Made by a program: the position numbers and the translations under genes. A stretch of 64,000 bases of DNA from Cavenderia fasciculata (Eukaryota; Evosea; Eumycetozoa; Acytosteliales; Cavenderiaceae), in NCBI RefSeq assembly GCF_000203815.1, contig NW_004457734.1:627233-691232 (forward strand). The letters run 5' to 3'. Below, piece by piece: positions 42,362 to 53,800 of this stretch. A model generated the notes under the pieces. That model made no database searches. It saw only the letters and a program-made list of their open reading frames with translations, and had not been told where the DNA came from. Within the stretch, counting starts at the first letter, position 1; each line of letters starts with the position of its first letter.

Positions 42362-43245
42362 ATGGTATGTAATACAACCTACCTACCTACCTACCTACCT
42401 ACCTACATTTATACCTACATTAGACACATACTAATCATTTCTTCTATGTTGTACCATGTATACATTAGGCAAGAGGAGGCATTAAAATACCCAAACCAGT
42501 TAAGATAACTAAACCAACTAGTACTAAATTGTATGTTGTCTTGAACAACGATCGAGATCGATAGTAGATATATGTACATGATAACTAACATTCTATATCC
42601 TCTTCTTTACAGACAACAAACAAATAGAGATAAACAATTAGCAAGAGAAAAAGAGAAACAAGTATTCCAAAAGAAAATAGATTCAGTGTAAATATATATA
42701 GTAGAAACAAAAGATAGGATAGATAGATAGATATAGATAGATAGATAGATAGATATAACATACAAGACACCTAACTAACTATGTTTTTCTGTAGCCCCGA
42801 TGATACAGCACATCATATGTTTTTTTCATACAATGAAGCATTGGTACCACCATACTATGTGATATTAGATACCAATTTTATAAACTTTTCATGTTCTCTA
42901 AAGATTGATATAGTGGAAGGATTGATGGATTGTCTCTATGCAAAGTGTATTCCATGTTTGACAGATTGTTGTGCAGCAGAGTTGGAAAGACTCGGACCAA
43001 AGTTTAGAGTGGCATTAAAGATTTCAAAGGATCCACGTATTCAACGTCTACCTTGTTTCCACAAAGGTACCTATGCCGATGACTGTATTATAAATAGAAT
43101 TACCATGCATCGTATGTACTTGGTAGCTACATGTGATGCCGATCTCAGAAGAAGAATTAGAAAAATACCTGGTGTCCCTTTAATCTATCCAAAGGGTAAA
43201 AGATATACAATTGAAAGATTACCAGATGCTCCTGGTGCCAAGTAA
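42362..43245 (+). CDS. fcf1: rRNA-processing protein FCF1/Utp24
   Basis: This is the PIN-domain endonuclease of the small-subunit processome, needed for 18S rRNA maturation at sites A1/A2. Four exons, 42362-42364, 42469-42530, 42613-42687 and 42795-43245, give 196 residues (human 198). The first exon contains only the ATG, immediately followed by a GTATGT donor. Exons 2 and 3 encode the basic N-terminus ([29 protein letters not shown]). The PIN domain shows the catalytic acidic residues in [33 protein letters not shown] and [17 protein letters not shown]. The final intron acceptor joins SV to [10 protein letters not shown], matching the family. Confidence 0.93.
42377..42406. repeat. (ACCT)n run inside FCF1 intron 1
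   Basis: About seven ACCT units lie just downstream of the start-codon exon, within the first intron. Confidence 0.85.
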
Positions 43246-43329
43246 AATAAATTAAACATAACAAACAACAACAACAATAAACATAATATTTAATATTCTT
43301 TTTTTTAAACTATTTACTTTTTCTATTAT

Positions 43330-44807
43330 TTATTGTTCTAATAATTGAATAGTACGAGTAAGAATTTGAGTAGCTTTCTTGAAATCTGAAAGGTTAGCGT
43401 ATTCATTGTCGGCATGATAACAATCTTCACGACCAAAACCAGTGATTTGAACGTCGAAACCACTGTCTTGGAGTTCCTTGACCAAAGGCAAGGTGCCGCA
43501 GGTAGAGACTGGCTTGAGTTCGCCGGTGGCTTCCTTGGTGGCTTGACCGAGTGCCTTGTAGCCGGCAGAGTCAATGTTGCAGGCAATACCTGGACTGCCG
43601 ACACCGACCCACTCGATTTCGACTCTTCCCTTGACACCGTCCTTTGGGATTTCGTACTTGTGGAATGGACCACGTGAACGCAATTGGGTGATGTTGGCAT
43701 TGATGTCCTTGACATAACCTTCGATCTTGGCACGAACGTCGGTCATGTCGTAGAATGGGGTGAGACGGATATCACCGCAGATGGTGGCTTCACCTGGGAT
43801 TTGGTTGTAGGAGCCGTCGAGCTTCTTCCAGAGAGTTGGCTTCATCGAGCTGCTGACGTCGTAGCCGTACTTGGCCTCTTGGGGGTGTGCTGGGAAATCC
43901 TTGTAGAAACGTTGTTGGATCTCGGCCAAGGCTTCGTTGGCCAATTCAATGGCGTTGACGGTGTGTTGGGGCATGGCAGAGTGCAACAACTTGCCGTGGG
44001 CCTTGAGGTTCCAGTTTTGGGAGCCTCCGGTACCGATGGTTGGTTGCATGTCGGCCGAATCGACCCAGTAGAGTGGGCCGTTCTTGAGATGGTTCATCTT
44101 GCCTTGCTTGTCCAACTCGTCGACTCCGACACCTGGAATCTCATCATTCTCCTCGGATGCAATGAACACAGCGTTGATCGAGTGCTTGAGAACTGGCTTC
44201 TTGGTGGCCAACTCGATAAACAAATCAGTCAACAATGCAACATGTCCCAAACAATCAGTTGTACCTCTACCATATAATTTATCTCCTTCAATTGTTAATT
44301 TGAATGGGTCTAACAAAAAAGTAAACAAAATTAATATAACTCTTTCATTCTATATATATATATATATTTATCTATCTATCTTACATCTTTCCCAAGTTTC
44401 TGGTGAAGCTGGAACAACATCCAAATGAGAACCAACAAAAGAGATTGACTTTTCAGTGGTACCTGGGTATTGAATCAAGATATTGCCTCTACCTTCATGG
44501 AATGCAACATGTTGAATCTTTAATGGTCCTCCATTTTCAACCTTGAACTTGTCTAATGCCTAAAGTGTAGTAGTAGAGTAGAGTAAATATAGAGTATAGA
44601 GAGAGAGTGAGTAAAGGTTATGTATATATGTAGTTATATCATGTAGTTAACTCTACATACAGCCAAGACATGACGACCAGCATTATCTTCAACTGGGATC
44701 AACTCGGGTGGCTTGTTTTGCAAGGTCTTGGCCTCACCAATCAACTTGGTTAAGAGTTCCAAGAAACGTGGTTCATTTAATTCAATTGCAGCTACAATAT
44801 CAGCCAT
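43330..44807 (-). CDS. argE: Acetylornithine deacetylase (M20 metallopeptidase family)
   Basis: The enzyme hydrolyses N-acetylornithine to ornithine in arginine synthesis; other M20 substrates are possible. Three exons, 44807-44661, 44559-44385 and 44309-43330, give 433 residues. Zinc ligands and catalytic residues of the M20 family are visible: SFVGSHLDVVPA (His, Asp), GRGTTDCLGH (bridging Asp), ASEENDE (catalytic Glu and ligand Glu), PEGEA-type IPGEATICGDIR, and the late His in EDCYHADNEYA. The dimerisation domain lies between. The GRGTTDCLGHVALLTDLF block and overall length match the eukaryotic (plant and amoebal) acetylornithine deacetylase group. Confidence 0.9.
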
Positions 44808-45403
44808 GTTTATCTATTTATCTAATTTAATATATAAATAAAATATAGTAGTAGCAATGAAGATGATATTAAATTTATAACTGTTGTTCATGCATTGTCT
44901 GATCTGCGAACTCTTCAAAATTCATTTTTTTGATTTATTTTTGATTTTTTTTTGAGCTAAAGAGACATGCTGTCAAAAAGGCAATGGAAGATTCATGGAT
45001 GATGTGGAATGTCCTTCAGAAGGATATATGAATCGGTTCTGAAGGAACTTGATACTTGTATAAGATAATATCTTTCAATTATATAGCAAATATTTCTCAA
45101 CAATACATTGAAAGGTCTAGTGATACGATAGACTTGTTTTCCTTTGAGAGAGAGAGAGAAAGTATACATCAATATGATTGATGCTCCTATGAGAGAGAGG
45201 GAGAGAGGAGAGAGAGTATTGAGAGTAGATACCTACCTCCACGTCACTCGGATGGACACTTTACCAAAAATATCCATTCACTTCATTTGTCAAATTTTTA
45301 GGTCATTTTAATTTAAATTGCAGCGTAACAAGCAAGAGTGGTCATCGAATAACTATTATTTCATTTCATTTCATTTCATTCTCAAGCTTTTTTAGAATAG
45401 AAT
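44808..45403. promoter_or_regulatory. Divergent promoter region
   Basis: These 600 bases lie between the deacetylase (minus) and the VPS9 protein (plus). GA-rich runs are at 45150-45170 and 45193-45222, and a CATTT pentamer run sits at 45360-45380. I see no gene. Confidence 0.5.
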
Positions 45404-47603
45404 ATGATAGATAATAATAATAATACTAATAATACTAATAATACTACACACAAAGATGAAATTAAAGAAGAAGAAGAAGAAGATACAATAACAATAACAA
45501 CAACAATGAATAGTACAGAACAAGAGATAGAGGAAAAGGAGAAAGAAAAAGAAGAACAAGACACCAATAAAGAAAACAAAGATGGTGATAATAATGAAAG
45601 TTTAAAAGAAGAAGAAGAAAAGAAACAAGATGATAGTAGTACTACTATCAGTGATACTACTGGTACAAATGAAAATACCACTACTACTACTACACAAATA
45701 CCTACAATGATACAATCACCACCAATAATTGGATCACCATCGACCAATACAACACCTGGATCATTTAAAACCAATTTGGGTAATTTCTTATCAAACTATT
45801 ATGTCAATCCTAAACAACCCGCCATCTCGCTCTACTCTGGTATCAAGAATTCAATCACAATGATTAAAGATAATCTACCTTCTCCTCCTTCTTTGGTATC
45901 CAATTCATTCAATACTTTGACCAATCTACCATTGATATCATTTGTACAAAATAATATCCCTTTTCCAATATCATATAGTGGTAAACCAACAACAACAACA
46001 ACAACATCCTCTTCTGTAAATACAACAACTACCTCTACAACTACTTCAACTTCTACTATTACACCTACTACTTCATCATATCACCCATTAAAGAATGAAA
46101 ATGTTGAATTATATTTTAATGAAATCAACAAGAGATTGGAATCATCTGATCATTCACATTTAGTAATTACCATTGATTCATTTGTTGATAGTATCAATAC
46201 TCAAATAATGAATTTACATTCATCTCCACAGTCGACGGATGACAATAATATTGATACACCCAAGGTCGATTTAAACTCATCAGCCGTCGTTCCAATGATA
46301 AATTCAGAAGTGATTCAAGGATTTTCAGAGGATATATGTCAATCGATTAAATCATTCATGTCAACGGCACTACCAATGTTGTTAAACTCGGTGGCTGGTA
46401 TACCATTTCAATCGGGGGTGGTACCACCACCAAAGGGTCAATCGACGACACCTTGTATTCCATCTCTCTCGTCAATGACACCACTTGATCGTGAGATTGT
46501 GGCCTATGAATACCTCGAACAAACGATTACCTCAAAGATATATCGTCGATTCTTTTCCTATCCTCCCAACATTGAAATGGACACACGACTATGTGAACAC
46601 ATCTCCACCTTTCAATTTATCACTCCTGCCAACTTGGATATCGATCCCGACCAATTCATCAATCCAAACAACCTCCAACAACAACAATCATTTGAACAAA
46701 TTCAAGAACAACTACTTAGAATGACTAGTTGTAAATCACCTCGTGATAAATTAACTTGTATAAAGAAAAGTTTTAATTCAATTTTTAAATTATTAAGTTT
46801 TGACAATCAAAATAATAATAACGGTAATAATAATAATAATAATAATAATGGTAAATCATCATCAACACCTTCAACTCCAAAAATCATTGGAGCTGATTTA
46901 TTATTACCAATTGTAATCTATGTATGTACTGACTGAAGCAATGTTAAAAATGAATTATTATTATTAACCAAACTGTTTGGATTGATTTATTGTTTGTTTT
47001 TAGGTTTTAATTAAATCAAATTTACCATTCTTATTATCAAATATTGAATTTATATCATTGTTTAGAGAACCAACTTTAATAGAATCAGAGGTTAGTTATT
47101 ATTTTGTAACTTTGGTCACTGCTGCCACATTTATTCAAAATATGACAATGGAATCTTTAACTATTATTCATCCAAATCCAACAACTAAATCTCCTACCAC
47201 TACGACTGAACAATCACCATCTTTGGTACCAACAACAACATCAACAAAAAAGGATGGTCAAGATAAAGAGAGACAAACAAAATTAGATTCAAACAATCAA
47301 CAAGATAAAATAATGGAAATTAAAAAGGATGATGAAAAAGATAAAAAAATAATACCATCAACTACAACTACAACTACGACTCCATCAAAACCACCATTAC
47401 CACAACAACAACAACAACCATTATCACCTAGATCACAACAAGATGAAATTAAATCAAAACAAAAACAATGGAAATACTATAAGAAAACGGCAGAGGAATT
47501 AAGTATAAAGGATATCAAACAATTAATGACAGATTTTAATCAGTTGGTTGATTTTTGGTATGACAATAATAATAGTCATCAGGATGATAACCCTCCTCAA
47601 TAG
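45404..47603 (+). CDS. VPS9-domain protein (probable Rab5 GEF)
   Basis: The VPS9 domain activates Rab5-family GTPases on endosomes. Exons 45404-46921 and 47004-47603 give 705 residues. The first ~230 residues are Asn/Thr/Glu/Lys-rich disorder. A helical bundle then begins near residue 230 (ENVELYFNEINKRLESSDHS), with PLDREIVAYEYLEQTI and SPRDKLTCIKKSFNSIFKLL, as in the Rabex-5/Rin VPS9 core. The signature GADLLLPIVIYVLIKSNLPF plus NIEFISLFREP and EVSYYFVTLVTAATFIQNM spans the intron, which confirms the splice. The C-terminus is low complexity, ending with a short helical region. Confidence 0.92.
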
Positions 47604-47883
47604 GATCATAACAGATGAACAAACAAAATTTGTTATTATTATTATTAAATAAATAATTTTATATCCAAATTATTTATTATTATTATATATTACATAGTGT
47701 GTGTGGTAAATTACAATTATATATATATATGAAGAGGAAGAAGAAGTGGAAAAGGATTGGATGAAGTTGATTATTTATTTAAATAAATATATCAAATTGT
47801 TGTTGTTTTGTTTGTTTGTTTGTTGTTATAAAGTCAAAGTTATAAAGTCATTGTCGATTGTTGTTGATGTAAGACTAAAAGTT
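47604..47883. other. Intergenic AT-rich spacer
   Basis: Contains TAATAAATAATT-type sequence after the VPS9 stop, an AT run, a GAAGAGGAAGAAGAAG patch near 47730 and GTTTGTTT words. No gene. Confidence 0.5.
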
Positions 47884-48076
47884 TTATCTGTACATAAAGT
47901 TTGGTGAGGCTAAAATAATAATAAAAGATGGATGTATATAAGTATATTGTTGTTTCCTCGCTCTCTACTTGTTTGTGTGTAATCTTTTGATTCATACCAG
48001 ACAAAGTGGCAGCTTGAGCAGTGGTGACTGTTGGATTGGTAGTGTTGGTCTTTTTAACGGTAGTTCTGGAAAGCAT
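47884..48076 (-). CDS. Candidate 34-residue micropeptide with one intron
   Basis: Exons 48076-47998 and 47909-47884 join in frame through a GTATGA donor and a TATTTTAG acceptor. The product starts MLSRTTVKKTNTTNPTVTTA and ends LSASPNFMYR. The first exon is basic and Thr/Ala-rich and uses C-ending codons (ACC, AAC, GCC), unlike noncoding DNA nearby. Without splicing the frame runs on as low-quality sequence to 47840. I do not recognise it. Evidence is limited to composition and plausible splice sites. Confidence 0.35.
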
Positions 48077-50872
48077 TTTAAGATGGGGAAAGTAGTAATA
48101 GTAAATATTAAATGTATGATTTGATCAAAGTTTGTGCAAAGAGAGCTGAGTTGTCTTGAGGAGGAGGACAAAATTAAATTTGTAAAATTAACAAAATAAT
48201 CATAAATATCTTGGTTGGAGCCTTTTTTGCAGGATTACGGGGTGAGTACGCCACAACATGGTGGGCGATGAGCAAAGATCTCCAATGAAAAGTTGCACCC
48301 ATCTTTCGTTTCGGGATGTGACGACTTGGTTGTCCCTGCCCCCAGGGCTAAATGAATGTTGGTTGGTACAGTCTCAATATTGAACTTCGTATCAAGTAAT
48401 TCTTTTTTGGATTCCCCTATCCTTGCAGTGAATGGTTTAATCCCAAACAGGCATACTTCCGCATCAATGCCTTCTCTATCTCTCTCTCTTAGTGATAGTG
48501 ATTTGGGTTGGAATTGCCTAAAAAAAAAATACGTCTACACACACACCCTACAATCACCCTTGGTCCTGAACGACTTAGGAGTCACATCAACCCCTTTTTA
48601 TGATAAATGGAACAATATATAATATTGAATTGGAGAAAACCCGTATCCCTTTGAATAGTCTTCTGATGTCTATTAATAAATAATATTATTAAAATTGGAA
48701 GTGTGATGTATTCATGTGAGTGATGTGAGAGAGAGAGAGTTGGTTTGGTTTTTCTTTTATTGCCAAGAATTATATCTTTAAATTATTTATTTGATTCCTA
48801 CCCTTACATATTTATATATATCTATCTATCAATTATATTGAATTGTATTATATCTATCTATCTATCTATTTATAACTATTAATTATTGTTATTTCTCTCT
48901 GTTCCAAATAATGAAGATTGTAAGTACTTTAACATATTTTTTTTTGTTGTTTAAAGTTTCCAGTGTTTGATTTAAATTTAGAAACAATGATACTCTCTCG
49001 TTTGGATCGGTCGACATCGATCGTTGCATTGGCACTTGTTGTTGCTGTGACTCGGGTAGAGATGGATGCAAAGAGGAGAGCGGGCAGCCCAATCCCCTCA
49101 GAGTCCTGAAACCGATTAATAAAAAAAAGTTTTTAATCGGCACACGCAACCCCCCAACGTCTTTGTGCTAAACCTGCATAGATTCTCTGAATCGTTGGGA
49201 TTGAGCGCTTAAAGGAAAAAGGGCTACTTGTATCACTCTCTCTACTATCTATCCTTTTATCCTTCCATCACCACACCAACATCATCCATATTTATTTATT
49301 TATATCGATATTGTTGTTGCATTGCTTGTTTGCTTGCTGTTTAGAGCATATATATTAAACAACACAACAAAACAGAGCATATATCATATATATCACATAT
49401 ATACTAGTATCCAACCAAGTCAATAGATAAAAGATAGGTAGGTAGTAGTTTAAACAGTCATTACTATTATAATAATAATAATAGTAATGAGTAGCAGTCG
49501 TCTTTTTATATATATATATATATATATATTCGTAGACAACAAACAAGTACAACATTCATAGATAATAGTAATAATACACCAGTAACATATGACAATGACA
49601 AACAAACAATACTACTGTTTGTTCTATTATTAGTATATGTATTATTATCATTGACTATATTAGTTGATAGTCTATTTTGGGATAATAGATGTTATTCTAT
49701 CTATTCACGACAGGGACAACAAGGCAGTTCAGTCCAATCCCAATCTATCGATCTATTATTGTTTCATACCCTACATTCCAATCCCAACAATACAACCCCA
49801 ACCCTTACATTCCCGACAACAACAACAACCAACAGGACAGCAGTTGGTTGAATGTCGATCGTCGACCGTCGTCACAAACAAACTTCACTCTATGTTGTCC
49901 TTACCCTAACCCCCCAATTGAACAAGTTGACACACACAATGGAGAGGTGTGTCAAGAAGAGAAAACATAGTGGTGGAAAAAGAGATCGATCGGGAGGGGG
50001 AGGGGTTAGGATAAGGGTGGAACGGGAAAGCAAGAGATGGGAGATTATGATGATGATAGTGATTGATGATGATGCCTTTGGTTGACACACACACACACGC
50101 GATATAATAATAATAATAATAATAATGAATGAATGATTTAACTTAAACAACAACAACAACAACAAAACAACATCAATAACAACAATAACAAACAAGAACA
50201 ACAACAAACAAGTGTATACATAAAAAGTAGTACATACACACAACACATAATATTATACAACAAGTAGAAGACAATATTGATATTGTTATAATCAAATCAA
50301 TCATCATCCAACAAAATTGTATTCACCATCCAGTGTGAGGAAAGAGTGACTGACTGACTGACATACAACACACATATAATAATATACATTTTAATATATT
50401 CGATTCCAACATCACCAAAAAGAACAGATATTTATAAATTATAACAATATCCCAACATCACCAACAAACAAGAGTGTTGTTTGTAGTAGTAGTAGTAGTA
50501 GTTCAACAATCAATTGATTGATTGTGAATTAGTCAATTATTCCACTTTTCAATATTGTTCCAACATTCCATATTCCATCCATGTACACTATTTGATTTAG
50601 TATTCTTCCTTATTTATTTTATTTAAAATACCATCCATCAGTCCATCCAACCCAATATATACATACATACATATATAACAATCTTCATTGTATTGTTGTG
50701 AGTGACATTACAAATAATTAACTATATAGTTTTATATAATAATTATTATTTTCAATATCTTCTATTTATTCTATTTATTCTATTTATTTATTTATTTGTG
50801 TATAACAACTTTAAGATAAGATTATTACAAAATCATTAATCCAAAACATTGATTTCTTTCACAAAATTTTAG
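48077..50872. other. Long intergenic region upstream of the RasGEF gene
   Basis: At 2.8 kb this is the longest gene-free stretch outside the accessory block. Two GC-richer islands (about 48230-48520 and 49050-49215) stand out against AT-rich DNA. The second contains a near-perfect hairpin, CCGATTAA...TTAATCGG, at about 49113-49140. Neither island has a convincing reading frame. Microsatellites include AT at 49507-49528, ATCT near 48850 and AAT/ACA runs from 50105. The RasGEF start codon must lie somewhere here in an upstream exon, which I could not identify. Confidence 0.5.
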
Positions 50873-53800
50873 AAACAACTTTATCGTCAATTATCAAGGA
50901 AATCGGATAATAATAGTAATAGTAGCAACGGTGACAACAGTCGAACTAGTAGTAGTTCTAGTAGCAGTAGCAGTGGAGGTGGTAGTTTAATTGACTGTAC
51001 AACAACAAATTCAATCAAGAAAAGAACTTTAACCTATCCCTCTTCTTCATCGTCATCATCGCCGTCACTAACAACCGCTCCTAAACAACAACAACAACAA
51101 GAGGACAAAAGTCAACCCGCGATTGTCGTTGTAAAAAACAAACAAACGACCGATTCAATCGTCAATATCAATAACAATAATAATAATAATAATAATAATA
51201 GACATTCGATAAATTATACAACCTCACATTCCCTTTCATCATTGGATCGTTTACCACCATCACTAACATCGTCATCGCCATCCACCAGTTTACAACATAA
51301 ACTTTATTATCAATTGATTCAACAATTACAACAACAACAATCACAACCACAACAACCAAAACAATTGGATCAATTGGAACAACAACAACAACCAACAAAC
51401 TTACTTTCAAAGTCCAAATCATCATCTTCTTTAAATCAAACACAATTATTGTTAAAGAAACAACAACAACAACAACAACAAGAAACTTTGGAAACCCAAA
51501 AACCAAACAAGAAAAATACATCATCATCAAAGATCAAAGAAAAAGAAATGATTCAAGCAAGTGATTTTTTTGACCAATTGTTTGGGTTGTTGAAACATAT
51601 CATTATCGATACCAAGACATTGTCATCGATATCGACCAATAGCAATACTGAACAGTTGGATAGGATACTCACCGATGCAGCATCATCGGTCATCAATAAT
51701 ATCTCACATCTAGTTTCACTCTTGGAAGGGTGTCCCTACGATGTCTCTCATATTGCCAACTACTATACTCATTTACTTGAAAGTACAAATAATTTACATT
51801 CCCTCATTTTAGAATTAATTGCTGCTTGTAGAGTATGTTAAACAAACAAACAATATATATATATCAACATATCAATATCATAATAATACTATACTTACTT
51901 TTATATTTCTGATTTCAGGCAATAATATTAAATCCATACGATTTCTTAACTGGAAATAATTTCAAGACTGCAAAGTCACATTCAATTGAGAATGTCAAAG
52001 TGGTAGCAATGGCATTGGAAAGTTTTAGAGATATGTTTTTCAAAGATGATCAACTTTTGGAAAATGAACAACAACAACAAGAGACATTGCAACAACAACA
52101 ACCATTAACAGTTCAAGTACCAGAATATCAACATACTACAACTACTACGGATATTGGTGGAGATAAAGAAGCTTTTAGTTCACCACAAGAACAAGTATCA
52201 ATTAATAATCATCAAATCAATAATACAAGACCACAATCACCAAATTCAAATTCTATAACTGGTGTAAAGAGTAACTCTTTTATAAGAGTGTCTACCGATA
52301 ATGCATTTACGCGAAAGAGTAGTGATGCGACATTGAATCTACCCAATTTTGCAACTGGTGCCGCATCGGCGGCATCGCCATCATCTACATTGCCACCAGT
52401 TGTCCCACAACTTTCATTGGCTTTGTCTGGAGGAGGAGGTGGAGGAGATACGCAAACCCAGACACCGCGAAGACAGTCGATTTCACCGATTCAGGCAATC
52501 AATGATTCAGCCGAAGCCATTGAAAAGAGTTCAATCCAACTCATACTCAACGTCAACCGTATCATGGAGGCATCGATCGAAGGTGACTATGACGCATTGG
52601 TAGCAGCTGCCAAAGGCATCTCCAACGAGGTTATCCATATAGTACGCGACCTCAAACTCAAAAGTTTGGGTGTCAGTCTTAAAGAAGCTGTTGTCAATGT
52701 GATATCATTGTCAAAGCTTGTACTAAAGAATCGTAATGACCAATACTATCTCGATCAGTTGGAATTGGCTGTCTCCAAAGTCAACGAAATCATCAAAAAG
52801 ACAATCTATGCAGTCAAACATTTCTCAACTACCACTAATAATATAACTGTACTTGGATTAGATGAGAATGAACAAGACAATAATAATAATAATAACAATA
52901 GTAATAATCAACAACAACAACCATTGTCACCATCATCAACCACATCTTCATCAGGTACACCTAGTCTTGTTGAAGAAGAACAATTAATACAAAGTGTATC
53001 TGATGATAATACATCTACAACAGTCTCTCCAACCATTGTATCTACCTCTTCTACAGTTACAGCACCAACACTTACAGTTACCAAACAAGATAGTAGTAAT
53101 AATCTAGAAAAAGAATTGCTCTTGCAAAGAGAGAGAGAGGATCGCGAAAGAATGGATAGAGAAAGAGAAAGGTTAGAAAAGGAACGATTCGATCGACTAG
53201 AACGTGAACGTTGGGAGAGAGAATACCAAGAACGTGAAAAAGAACGTCTTGAACAATTAGAAATTGATCAACGTCTTGAAAGAGAAGAACGTGAAAGACT
53301 ACAACAACATCAACAACATCAACAACAATTATTATTACAACAACAACAACAACAACTATTACAACAACAACAATTATTACAAGAACAACAACAACAACAT
53401 ACTATTTCTTCTACAAGTACAAAGAAAGAAAAAGAAAAAGAAAAAGATGAAAAAGGCAAGACTATAAAACTTGGATTTTTAACAAAGTTGGTGCCAAAGG
53501 GAAAGAAGCGTAGTCCTATCCCACCATTTGGTGAGGGTGTAGTGTCTGTCCCTAACAGTCCCGCGTCAGTATCACCAAGTGCTACTACTCCACCTTTGTT
53601 GAGTAGTTCTATTGATAATAATAACAGTAATAGTAATACGGGGTATAGTACACCAGCATCAATATCAAGTGTTACACCAACAAACAATGGATCGACAGAG
53701 AACCTTACACCTATCAAGCTATCACAATCAGTTCCAATTTCACCTTTGAATATGGGGTCTCCCAAGATCGAGCCTACTCCTGCTATCAACGTTCCAACTC

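Noticed and set aside
48356-49149. Open frames at 48356-48622 (+) and 48889-49149 (-)
   Set aside because: They overlap GC-richer islands but lack protein-like patterns; more likely noncoding RNA or decayed DNA.
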